From: an uncultured Acidimicrobiaceae bacterium
Lineage (GTDB): Bacteria; Actinomycetota; Acidimicrobiia; Acidimicrobiales; Microtrichaceae
Assembly: GCA_937868025.1 (NCBI GenBank)
Contig: CALMLJ010000340.1
Location: forward strand, 1 to 10,129
Direction: 5' to 3'
Length of the DNA: 10,129 nt
Under the pieces are notes generated by a model. That model had not been told where the DNA came from. It worked only from the letters and a program-made list of their open reading frames with translations, and searched no databases. Position 1 is the stretch's first letter, and every line of letters starts with the position of its first letter. Below are positions 1-6,601 of this stretch, piece after piece. Position numbers and translations under genes: made by a program.

Positions 1-667
1 GGCGATCGGCGCCGTGGACGACCACCGCCCGCACCACGCCGTCGGAGGTCGACACCCTGAACGGAAGGGCGGGCTGACCGCCGACCGTGGTCGCCGTCCC
101 CACGATCGGGGAGGCACCGAGACCCCGGCCCGCCTGCGCCGCGACGTCGGTGAGCACCGAGGCCACGGGGCGGGCGTCGAGCGCCAGCTCGACCGACGTC
201 ACCGAGATGAGACTGCCGTCGGGCCCGTCGAGGTTGTACTCGGTCCGGGTCACGGTGCCCGATTCGGTGGCCACCGGCACCGACGCCACGCGGGGCGGGG
301 TCGGAAAGCTGACGGCGAAGCCGCCCACGACCGTGCCCGGAGCCTCAGTGGTCGGCGGCGCCAGCGGCGCGGTGGTCGTCGGCGCCAGCGGCGCAGTGGA
401 CGGAGGCGAGCTGGTCGCTGTCGACGAGGTCGCTGTCGATGGGGCGGACGTCGAGGTCGAGGCGGAGCTGGACGAGGACGGCGTCGAGGAGGGTGACGCC
501 GGTCCTCGATCCGTCCCGGCACCGGCGCCGGCGAGGGTCGATGGGGATCCGTCGATCAGGACCACGATCCCCGCCAGGAGCGCGACGACGATGACCGCGG
601 CGAGCGCGATGGTCAGCGACCAGCTCGGCTCGCCGGCGGTGTGGTCGGTTGCCCCAGCGTCGACCAT
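1..667 (-). CDS. Single-pass membrane protein with Ser/Thr/Pro linker and extracellular domain (C-terminus cut by window edge)
   Basis: I read 222 residues before the window ends. A short N-terminus is followed by one hydrophobic helix at about residues 17-38. Next comes a low-complexity Ser/Thr/Pro/Ala linker at about 39-115, and then a folded domain that opens with FAVSFPTPP (117-125). The absence of a cleavage site before Asp39 suggests an uncleaved anchor with the domain outside the cell. The domain shows a beta-rich start, a Tyr-containing strand, a helix at about 165-182 and a GGQPA turn near 197. This layout is common in actinobacterial membrane proteins of unknown function; roughly 30 residues probably lie beyond the edge. 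The ATG at 667 is the first start after the in-frame stop at 680-682 and lies 12 bp past the arsC stop, so the two genes may be co-transcribed. I cannot assign a function. Confidence 0.72.
   Translation of the reverse strand, partial: MVDAGATDHTAGEPSWSLTIALAAVIVVALLAGIVVLIDGSPSTLAGAGAGTDRGPASPSSTPSSSSSASTSTSAPSTATSSTATSSPPSTAPLAPTTTAPLAPPTTEAPGTVVGGFAVSFPTPPRVASVPVATESGTVTRTEYNLDGPDGSLISVTSVELALDARPVASVLTDVAAQAGRGLGASPIVGTATTVGGQPALPFRVSTSDGVVRAVVVHGADR
357..404 (-). repeat. 24-nt tandem duplication in the linker of the membrane protein
   Basis: Two adjacent 24-nt units (357-380 and 381-404) share the core ggcgccagcggcgc and differ at only a few positions. They encode two copies of an eight-residue unit, TAPLAPTT and TAPLAPPT. 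The reading frame is kept, as expected for a flexible spacer that varies in length by slippage. Confidence 0.75.
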
Positions 668-679
668 GGTTGAACGCGC

Positions 680-1036
680 CTAGCTGCTCAGCAGATCGGC
701 GATGCGCTCCTTGGGGCGCCCGACGACGGCGCGGTCACCCCTCACCACGATCGGCCGCTGGAGGAGCTTCGGGTTCGCCGCCAGCAGCGGGATGACCTGC
801 TCGGCGGTCTGGACATCGGCGTCGGTCAGGCCCAGCTGGGCAAAGTTGGCGTCGCGTCGCACCAGCTCGGTCACCGGGCCGTCCAGCTTCTCGACGATGG
901 ATGCGATCTCCTCGGCGTCGGGCTTCGTCTTGAGGTAGAGCACGACGTCGACGTCGACGCCAGCATCTGCCGCCATGGCGAGCGCGGTCTTCGAGGAGTT
1001 GCAGTTCGGGTTGTGGTACACGGTCACGTCGGCCAT
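680..1036 (-). CDS. arsC: ArsC-family reductase, glutaredoxin-linked arsenate reductase type
   Basis: This 118-residue protein has the thioredoxin-like ArsC/Spx fold. The N-terminus VTVYHNPNCNSSKTAL places the catalytic cysteine at residue 12. Arg60, Arg94 (in LLQRPIVV) and Arg107 (in VGRPKE) fall at the same numbers as the three arginines that matter in the plasmid R773 enzyme. Cys12 is the only cysteine, so there is no Spx-type CxxC, and turnover would need an external thiol partner such as a glutaredoxin or mycoredoxin. The family reduces arsenate to arsenite in the cytoplasm. I chose ATG 1036 because residues encoded further upstream match nothing in the family and run through the divergent gap; no clear ribosome-binding site precedes it. 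No arsR, arsB or acr3 is nearby, so a role in arsenic resistance is inferred from the protein alone. Confidence 0.88.
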   Translation of the reverse strand: MADVTVYHNPNCNSSKTALAMAADAGVDVDVVLYLKTKPDAEEIASIVEKLDGPVTELVRRDANFAQLGLTDADVQTAEQVIPLLAANPKLLQRPIVVRGDRAVVGRPKERIADLLSS

Positions 1037-1086
1037 GGGCACAGCGTGACAGAAGCTCGCCGGCCCGAGGTCACCGCATGACGTTC

Positions 1087-1153
1087 TTTTCTCAGGAATC
1101 ACCGAGCAACCGGCCGATGAGACAAGGCACGAACGCGATCCGTCCTGAGGAAA
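1087..1153 (+). promoter_or_regulatory. Inverted repeat predicted to fold over the ribosome-binding site of the AAA+ ATPase gene
   Basis: In plus-strand RNA, 1087-1097 (ttttctcagga) pairs along its whole length with 1143-1153 (tcctgaggaaa), with a single G-U pair (1090 with 1150). After a three-base bulge (1140-1142), atc 1098-1100 pairs with gat 1137-1139, giving 14 base pairs around a 36-nt loop. The right arm contains the TGAGGAAA ribosome-binding site (1146-1153) and ends one base before the ATG at 1155. If the transcript begins at or upstream of 1087, translation could be held off by this stem. The pairing is seen directly; the regulatory role is inference. As DNA it could instead be a protein-binding inverted repeat for the divergent pair. 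Confidence 0.45.
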
Positions 1154-1154
1154 C

Positions 1155-2549
1155 ATGAATCAAGAACCGGCGATCAGCCAGCACGAACTCCGCTCCCCCG
1201 CCTCCGTCGACCTCGCGGGCATCCCGTTGTCGATGATCGAGGACATCCTCCTGCGGACGACGATCGCCGAGGGGCGGCCGTCGATGGTGCGGGTCGCCGA
1301 GCGGTTGCACTGCGGTGTCGGCGTCATCGAGAGCGTGGTCAGCTCGCTGCGGGACCGTCGCCTCATGGAGTACGAGGGCATGCAGGGTCGCACCTACCTG
1401 CTCTCGGTCACCGAGGCGGGCCGAGCCCACTCCCGCCAGCGCTCTGCCGAGTGCCGGTATGCCGGCCCCCTGCCGGTGCCGCTCGACCTGTACCAGCGGG
1501 TGGTCCGGGCGCAGCGCCCGAACGTGCATCTCGACCGCGACCAGCTGACCCACGCGTTCAGCGATCTGGTGATCTCCCCGGGGCTGATCGATCAGCTCGG
1601 CCCCGCCATCTGTGGCGACGGCGCCATCTTCCTCTACGGGCCTCCAGGAACCGGCAAGTCGTCGATCGCCGAGCGTCTGATCCGGGCCTACCGGGACACG
1701 GTGCTCGTGCCCCACTGCGTCGAGGTGCAGGGCCAGATCATCAACGTGTTCGATCCGATCCTCCACGAACCGGTCGAGAGCCAGCCTCCCGAACTCGACC
1801 CCCGATGGGTCATGTGCCACCGCCCTGCGGTCATCGCCGGCGGCGAGCTGCATGCCGGCATGCTCGATCTCACCCTCGACCGTGAGGTCGGGACGTTCCT
1901 CGCTCCGCTCCAGTTCAAGGCCAACAACGGCATCCTCGTCATCGACGATTTCGGGCGCCAGGCGATGACACCCGAGGAGCTCCTGAACCGCTGGATCGTC
2001 CCGCTCGACCGACAGGTCGACTACCTCACACTCGGCGGCCGGAAGTTCCAGGTGCCCTTCGAGGTCAAGGTCGTGCTGTCGACCAACCTCGACCCGACGG
2101 CGCTCGGCGACGAGGCCTTCTTCCGCCGCATCCACAACAAGGTGTACATCGGCTGCCTCGACGACCAGCAGTTCGACTGGGTGTTGGCCCGCGTCGCGCA
2201 GGCGAAGCAGATCGAGGTCACCGAGGACGCCGCTGCCCGACTCCGCAGCGCCGCCCGCGCCCAGGGCGACGGCGAGCTCCGCGCGTACCTCCCCGGCGTG
2301 GTGTGCAAACTCGCCGTCGCGATCTGCCGATACGAGAACGCTGCCGTCCGCCTCACCCCGGCCCTGGTCGACCGCGTCCTCGAGCTCTACTTCGCCAAGA
2401 CGGTCGCCGTCGGCACGCCGAGGGGTTCGAGCGCGACCGGGGCCGCCCCGCAGGACGGCCCCTCGTCACTCGAATTCGAAGCGGCTCAGCTCTCCGCCGA
2501 TCAGGCCTCGGAGACGGCCTCGAGCACGTCCATCTTGGCCGCACGATAA
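1155..2549 (+). CDS. AAA+ ATPase with N-terminal winged-helix-like domain, function unknown
   Basis: The protein has 464 residues. Residues about 22-95 look like a winged helix, with a VRVAERLHCGVGVIESVVSSL helix-turn-helix-type stretch followed by a strand pair. The AAA+ module follows: Walker A GPPGTGKS (162-169), Walker B ILVIDD (260-265), sensor-1 Asn311 in LSTNLDP, and FFRR (322-325) as the likely arginine finger. A helical lid domain spans about 335-418. After about 420 the tail is low-complexity. ATG 1155 is preceded by TGAGGAAA. I recall similar proteins with the PVPLDLYQ linker and the VEVQGQIINVFDP segment in several phyla, annotated only as AAA ATPases. No membrane segment is seen. 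No partner gene is evident: arsC is divergent and the ABC permease convergent. A remodelling or regulatory ATPase is likely, but the target is unknown. Confidence 0.9.
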   Translation: MNQEPAISQHELRSPASVDLAGIPLSMIEDILLRTTIAEGRPSMVRVAERLHCGVGVIESVVSSLRDRRLMEYEGMQGRTYLLSVTEAGRAHSRQRSAECRYAGPLPVPLDLYQRVVRAQRPNVHLDRDQLTHAFSDLVISPGLIDQLGPAICGDGAIFLYGPPGTGKSSIAERLIRAYRDTVLVPHCVEVQGQIINVFDPILHEPVESQPPELDPRWVMCHRPAVIAGGELHAGMLDLTLDREVGTFLAPLQFKANNGILVIDDFGRQAMTPEELLNRWIVPLDRQVDYLTLGGRKFQVPFEVKVVLSTNLDPTALGDEAFFRRIHNKVYIGCLDDQQFDWVLARVAQAKQIEVTEDAAARLRSAARAQGDGELRAYLPGVVCKLAVAICRYENAAVRLTPALVDRVLELYFAKTVAVGTPRGSSATGAAPQDGPSSLEFEAAQLSADQASETASSTSILAAR

Positions 2550-5056
2550 GAGGGCCTCCAGGCCGCGAGCACGCCGATCACGAGCCCGGCGATCAGGATG
2601 ATCACGAGCGTCGAGACCGGCAGTGCGAACGGTGATGACGCCGAATCGGCGAGGACGGCCCGAGTCAGCGCCCACCCCAGGCCGATGCCCAACCCGACAC
2701 CGCCGATCGTGCCGAACGTCGACACGATGACCGCCTCCCAGCGAACCATCCGCCGCAGCTGCGTGCGAGTCGTGCCCACGGCACGGAGGAGCCCCAGCTC
2801 CCGGGTACGTTCGTGCACCGACAGCGCGATCGTGTTGGCGATGCCCATGGCCGCGATGATGATCGCCAGGGCGAGCATCACGATGATGATGCCGAGGAGG
2901 GCATCGAGGTTGGCCGCGACCGAGTCGGTGTACTCCTGCTTGTCCTGGATCTTGGGCTTGCCGATCGGATCGGTGAACTGCTTGATGTCCTTGCGTGCCT
3001 TCGCCGGCGACGCCCCCTCGTCGAGCGTCACGAAGACCACGGCATCAGCCTTGATGGTCTGGTGGGGTGCGGTGGTCGCCCTCGAGAACAGGTAGCTGCC
3101 GACGATGTCCGCGTTGCGGTACACCATGGCCACGGTGCCCTGCTCCTTCGTGCCGTCGGCGAAGGACAGATCGAGGGAGTCGCCCACCGACAGCCGGTTG
3201 TCCTTTGCCGTCTCCTCGCTGATGCCGACGTCCTGATCTCCGAAGTCCGCGGCCGACCCTTCGACGATGTCGAGGTCGAGGACCTTGGCGAGTTCGGGCA
3301 CGTCGACCGCACCGTAGAAGTCGGGGTCCTCGCCATCGACGCCGACCTGCGCGACGCCGTAGCCGATGGCCGACTTCACACCGTCGATGCCGGCGATCTG
3401 GCCAGCCAGCTCCGGCGGCAAGGTCGGGATGCCGAACCCGGCGTTGGCGACGACGAGATCGCCGCCGAACGTCCGCTCGACCGAGTCGGTGATGAGGCTC
3501 TTCAGCGACGCGATGAACACGCTGAAGAGGACCACGATGGCCACACCGACGAGCAGGGCCGCTGCCGTCGAGGCCGTGCGTCGCGGATTGCGGATGGCGT
3601 TGTCCCGCGACAGCTCGCCGGTGATGCCGCCGGCCTTGGCGATCGGCGCCCCCAGCAGGCCGGCCACGGGCCGGGCGACCACCGGACCGAGCACCAGCAT
3701 CGCGACGAGGATCACGAATGCAGCCGGGCCGGCGTAGTTGATCATGTTGTCGGGCTCGGCCAGCACCGACCACAGCAGCACGCCGACGCCCACGATGGCG
3801 AGCACCACGCCGATGACCGTGCGCCGGTTGCGGGGCACCTCGGATTCGAGCGCCGACGCCCGCAGTGCCTCGATCGGCCGCACACGGCTGCCCCGACGAG
3901 CCGGGACGATCGCGGCGCCCAGGGTGACGACCACCCCGACGACGATGGCGATCACGATGCCGGACGTCTTGATGGTGAGGCCACCGGCCGGCAACGCCAG
4001 ACCGAACGCGTCGAACGCTGCCTTCAGCAGCGCAGCAACGCCGATGCCACCGAACAGGCCGACGACGGACGCGAGCACACCGATCACCAGCGCCTCGACC
4101 ATCGTGGACTGCAGCACCTGGCCCCGAGTCGCACCGATGGCCCGCATGAGGGCCGACTCCCGGCTCCGTTGGGCGACGATGATCGAGAAGGTGTTGTAGA
4201 TGCTGAACGTCGCCACGAACAGCGCGATCCCGGCGAACACCACGAGGAAGGTGGTGATGAATCCGAGGAAGTCGGCGTTGATGTCGGAGACGGCCTCGTC
4301 GGCCGCGGCCGTGCCCGTGAGCGCCTCGTTGCCCGAACCGATGACCGGCTCGATCCGCTTCAGCAACGCTTCTTCGGTGACACCCCGCTTCGCGGCCACC
4401 GCGATCTGGTTGACCTGTCCCGGCTCTCGGGTGAGGTGCGCTGCGGTGCCGGATTCGGAGAAGAACGCGTACGTGACGCCGACCTTGCTCGACCCGTCAC
4501 CGAACTCGGCGATGCCGACGATGGTCACCTCGAGGGGCGTCGGCATGAGCAGCGTCGCGGTGCCGTTCAGCTTCAGCTTGCCGGTCTCGACCGTCTCGTC
4601 GTCGAGGATGACCTCTTCGGGACCCTCGGGGGCGCGCCCCTTGACGAGGTTGTACGGGTTGAGGCCGTCGTCGGGGTCCCAGTTGGCGGCCAGCGTCGGC
4701 GGGCCGCTGCCACCGATGCGCTCGCCGTCGGCCCCGATGACCTGGGCGAAGCCCGTGGTCTGGGCGGCGACCGCACGAACTCCGTCGATGCCGCGGATCG
4801 TGTCGGCCAACGATGCGTCGATCGTCTTGGCGCTGAAGCCGGTGTCGTCGTCACTGCCATCGGCCGGACGCTCAGGGCGAACAACGACATCGATGCCGGC
4901 GTACCCGGCCTTGAACAGCTTGTCGAAGTTGTCCCGGAGCGTGTCGCCGAGGACGAGCGTGCCCGACAGGAAGCTGACGCCGATCAGCACCGCGAGGAAG
5001 GTGCCGACGAGCCGCCGTTTGTGCGCCCAGGTGTTCTGGAGTGAGAGCTTGATCAC
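2501..5056 (-). CDS. ABC transporter permease, FtsX/MacB type with two FtsX domains
   Basis: This 851-residue membrane subunit has the duplicated layout of large FtsX-family permeases. One helix (about 16-38) leads to an extracellular MacB-like domain (about 40-255). Three helices of the first FtsX domain follow (264-290, 320-345, 366-385), with the cytoplasmic coupling stretch RSRESALMRAIGATRGQV at about 297-314. Two linking helices (414-431, 442-468) and a seventh (496-518) come next. A second extracellular domain (about 520-715) precedes the last three helices (719-745, 776-800, 815-833), with ERTRELGLLRAVGTTRTQL at 749-767. I count ten helices in all. Such permeases export lipids, lipoproteins or antimicrobials, or transmit force; the substrate cannot be read from sequence. 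The GTG start at 5056 lies two bases after the ATPase stop, so translation is probably coupled. The 3' end overlaps the AAA+ ATPase gene by 49 bp, tail-to-tail. Confidence 0.93.
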   Translation of the reverse strand: MIKLSLQNTWAHKRRLVGTFLAVLIGVSFLSGTLVLGDTLRDNFDKLFKAGYAGIDVVVRPERPADGSDDDTGFSAKTIDASLADTIRGIDGVRAVAAQTTGFAQVIGADGERIGGSGPPTLAANWDPDDGLNPYNLVKGRAPEGPEEVILDDETVETGKLKLNGTATLLMPTPLEVTIVGIAEFGDGSSKVGVTYAFFSESGTAAHLTREPGQVNQIAVAAKRGVTEEALLKRIEPVIGSGNEALTGTAAADEAVSDINADFLGFITTFLVVFAGIALFVATFSIYNTFSIIVAQRSRESALMRAIGATRGQVLQSTMVEALVIGVLASVVGLFGGIGVAALLKAAFDAFGLALPAGGLTIKTSGIVIAIVVGVVVTLGAAIVPARRGSRVRPIEALRASALESEVPRNRRTVIGVVLAIVGVGVLLWSVLAEPDNMINYAGPAAFVILVAMLVLGPVVARPVAGLLGAPIAKAGGITGELSRDNAIRNPRRTASTAAALLVGVAIVVLFSVFIASLKSLITDSVERTFGGDLVVANAGFGIPTLPPELAGQIAGIDGVKSAIGYGVAQVGVDGEDPDFYGAVDVPELAKVLDLDIVEGSAADFGDQDVGISEETAKDNRLSVGDSLDLSFADGTKEQGTVAMVYRNADIVGSYLFSRATTAPHQTIKADAVVFVTLDEGASPAKARKDIKQFTDPIGKPKIQDKQEYTDSVAANLDALLGIIIVMLALAIIIAAMGIANTIALSVHERTRELGLLRAVGTTRTQLRRMVRWEAVIVSTFGTIGGVGLGIGLGWALTRAVLADSASSPFALPVSTLVIILIAGLVIGVLAAWRPSYRAAKMDVLEAVSEA

Positions 5057-5058
5057 GA

Positions 5059-5820
5059 TCAGTCGCCCAGTCCGCGCATGACGTCGAGCACCGACGTCGC
5101 GGTCGGGTCGTCGAGATGACCGACGACCTTGCCGTCGGCGAGGAACAGCACCCGGTGGGCGTACGACGCTGCGACGGGGTCGTGGGTGACCATGGCGATG
5201 CTCTGGCCGAACTCGTCGACGCTGCGGCGCATGAACGACAGCACCTCAGCGCCGGAGCGTGAGTCGAGGTTGCCCGTGGGTTCGTCGGCGAAGACGATCT
5301 GCGGACGACTGACCAGCGCACGGGCGACGGCCACACGCTGCTGCTGACCACCCGAGAGCTCGGAAGGTCGGTGCGAGAGGCGGTCGCGCAGCCCGACGGT
5401 GTCGACGACGGAGTCGAGCCAGTCCTGGTCGGCGGTCTTTCCGCCCAACCGGAGCGGCAGGACGATGTTCTCGAGCGCTGTGATCGTGGGGATCAGGTTG
5501 AACGCCTGGAAGATGAACCCGATCTGCTCACGGCGGAGGATCGTGAGGTCCTTGTCGGCGAGGGTGCCGAGATCGACGTCGCCGATCAGGGCCTGCCCCG
5601 ACGTGAGCGTGTCGAGGCCGGCGACGCAGTGCATGAGCGTCGACTTGCCCGAGCCCGACGGGCCCATGATCGCCGTGAAGCGCGAACGGTCGAACTCGAC
5701 GGTCACACCGTCGAGCGCCTTCACGACGGTGTCGCCCTCGCCGTAGTGCTTGACGGCATTGACGGCCCGGGCAACGGCGGTGCCCGCAGGTGCGGCTGGG
5801 GGGAAGGTGGTGCTGGTCAT
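5059..5820 (-). CDS. ABC transporter ATP-binding protein, LolD/MacB/FtsE type
   Basis: This 253-residue cytoplasmic ATPase powers the permease encoded two bases downstream. It shows Walker [10 protein letters not shown] (53-61), Q-loop Gln105 in [10 protein letters not shown], signature LSGGQQQ (155-161), Walker B IVFADE with catalytic Glu180, the D-loop NLDS, and switch His213 in [12 protein letters not shown] and the [11 protein letters not shown] run are typical of the MacB/LolD subgroup. I place the start at ATG 5820 because the family-like sequence begins soon after it. A GATACT hexamer (5828-5833) lies seven bases upstream, which would suit a leaderless transcript. An in-frame ATG at 5856 and a longer frame to 5949 are less likely, since the longer one would translate the 24-bp palindrome. 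A purine-rich GGGGGAGG (5838-5845) is too far upstream to be an ideal ribosome-binding site. Confidence 0.93.
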   Translation of the reverse strand: MTSTTFPPAAPAGTAVARAVNAVKHYGEGDTVVKALDGVTVEFDRSRFTAIMGPSGSGKSTLMHCVAGLDTLTSGQALIGDVDLGTLADKDLTILRREQIGFIFQAFNLIPTITALENIVLPLRLGGKTADQDWLDSVVDTVGLRDRLSHRPSELSGGQQQRVAVARALVSRPQIVFADEPTGNLDSRSGAEVLSFMRRSVDEFGQSIAMVTHDPVAASYAHRVLFLADGKVVGHLDDPTATSVLDVMRGLGD

Positions 5821-5882
5821 GGTGACCAGTATCGACGCCTCCCCCGACAGCGACATCGTCCACAAGGATGATCGTCGGAGAA

Positions 5883-5906
5883 CGCGTACGTCAGCTGACG
5901 TACGCG
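5883..5906. promoter_or_regulatory. Perfect 24-bp palindrome, probable operator of the ABC exporter operon
   Basis: The left half CGCGTACGTCAG is followed directly by its exact reverse complement, with no spacer and no mismatch. The flanking bases (A and A) do not pair, so symmetry stops at 24 bp. It lies 62 bp upstream of the ATPase start, in the gap between that gene and the reductase gene. A loose promoter reading places CTGACG (5889-5894), inside the palindrome, as a -35 box and GATCAT (5868-5873) as a -10 box with a 15-bp spacer; a repressor bound here would block it. This fits a dimeric regulator such as a TetR-family protein or a LuxR/NarL-type regulator. The symmetry is certain; the role is inferred. 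Confidence 0.65.
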
Positions 5907-5992
5907 ACGGGGGTTGTCCCCCCGCGCGGTGCTGTGGTGAGCCCGACAACGCGCCGGTGCCGGCCCAGATCGGCCGATGAACGTCGGACTCA

Positions 5993-6010
5993 GGTCGGCC
6001 CGGGCCGGCC
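5993..6010 (-). terminator. GC-rich hairpin after the reductase gene, possible terminator
   Basis: Bases 5993-6001 are complementary to 6002-6010 except for one G-U pair, so a hairpin of about seven pairs with a four-base loop can form. It begins ten bases past the TAA stop (6020-6022) of the reductase gene. No run of T follows on the minus strand, so it is not a classical intrinsic terminator, although U-poor hairpins are often proposed as terminators in high-GC actinomycetes. Confidence 0.35.
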
Positions 6011-6019
6011 CCTCGGGTG

Positions 6020-6586
6020 TTACGTCGCTCGCGTGGGTCGGTATCGCAGGGCGACCGCCCCCGACCCGAACTCGTGGCGGTCGATGAGCTCGAGCTGCAC
6101 GCGTTCGCTCAGGCCGGCGAGCAGCGTCGGCCCGTGTCCGGCGAGCACCGGCTGCACGATGAACTCGTACTCGTCGATCAGCCCGAGTTCTGCCAACGCC
6201 GTGGGGAGCGTCACGCCACCCACCCACAGGCCGTCCCCCGGTTCCTCCTTGAGCCGTTGAACCGCTGGTCCCAGGTCGCCTCGCACCAGCTCCGCATTCC
6301 AGTCGACCCCGCTCAGGGTGCTCGACACGACGTACTTCTCCGCCCGGTCGATGCCGTCGGCGAACGGAACCTGCGTCTCATCCATCCAGTCGGGCCAGGC
6401 ACCGGTCGTCGGCTTCCGCCACGCCGACTCCATCATCTCGTACGTCACTCGGCCGAAGAGCAGAGCATCGGCTCGCTCCATCTCGGCGGTCCAGTAGCGC
6501 ATCGATTCCTCGTCCGGAGCGAGCCCTGCTTCGTGATGGCAACAGCCGTCGAGGGTGACGTTGATCGAGTATCGAAGTGGTCTCAT
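6020..6586 (-). CDS. Dihydrofolate reductase-like protein of the RibD C-terminal family
   Basis: This 188-residue protein belongs to the DHFR-fold group that includes the RibD reductase domain (PF01872), judged by its order of motifs. YSINVTLDG is at 6-14, LLFGRVTYEMM at 42-52, KYVVSST at 84-90, GLWVGGVTLPTAL at 119-131 as the pyridine-nucleotide-binding turn, and FIVQPVLAGHGPTLL at 142-156. It is a stand-alone domain without the deaminase half of RibD. Stand-alone members are predicted NADPH-dependent reductases whose substrates are mostly unknown, so I do not call it folA or ribD. ATG 6586 has GAAAGG eight bases upstream. The gene starts 15 bases after the response regulator stop and is probably the last gene of that transcript, so it may be part of the output of the two-component system. 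Confidence 0.88.
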   Translation of the reverse strand: MRPLRYSINVTLDGCCHHEAGLAPDEESMRYWTAEMERADALLFGRVTYEMMESAWRKPTTGAWPDWMDETQVPFADGIDRAEKYVVSSTLSGVDWNAELVRGDLGPAVQRLKEEPGDGLWVGGVTLPTALAELGLIDEYEFIVQPVLAGHGPTLLAGLSERVQLELIDRHEFGSGAVALRYRPTRAT

Positions 6587-6601
6587 GGGTGCGGCCTTTC
6601 G

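Noticed and set aside
87..683. 198-codon open frame on the plus strand at the left edge
   Set aside because: The opposite strand encodes a protein with a clear membrane helix, Ser/Thr/Pro linker and folded domain, and sits 12 bp after arsC. The plus-strand reading is its shadow.
1114..1134. Hammerhead-ribozyme-like core (CCGATGAG followed by CGAA) in the leader of the AAA+ ATPase
   Set aside because: The essential U of CUGAUGA is replaced by C, the bases between the two motifs cannot form stem II, and no stem III fits before the GTC. I regard it as coincidence.
1092..2135. 347-codon open frame on the minus strand opposite the AAA+ ATPase
   Set aside because: It is antisense to intact Walker A, Walker B and sensor motifs and shows no recognisable domain.
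4464..4475. Partial copy of the 24-bp palindrome half-site inside the permease gene
   Set aside because: It shares the stretch agaacgcgtacgt with the operator region but lies within conserved-frame codons, lacks the second half, and is best explained by codon use. A similar half-site at 6439-6447 in the reductase gene is rejected for the same reason.
2813..5044. 743-codon open frame on the plus strand opposite the permease
   Set aside because: It is antisense to a permease with clear helices and conserved FtsX motifs. The translation is rich in Arg, Asp, Gly and His without any fold, as expected from the high-GC third-position bias of the opposite strand.
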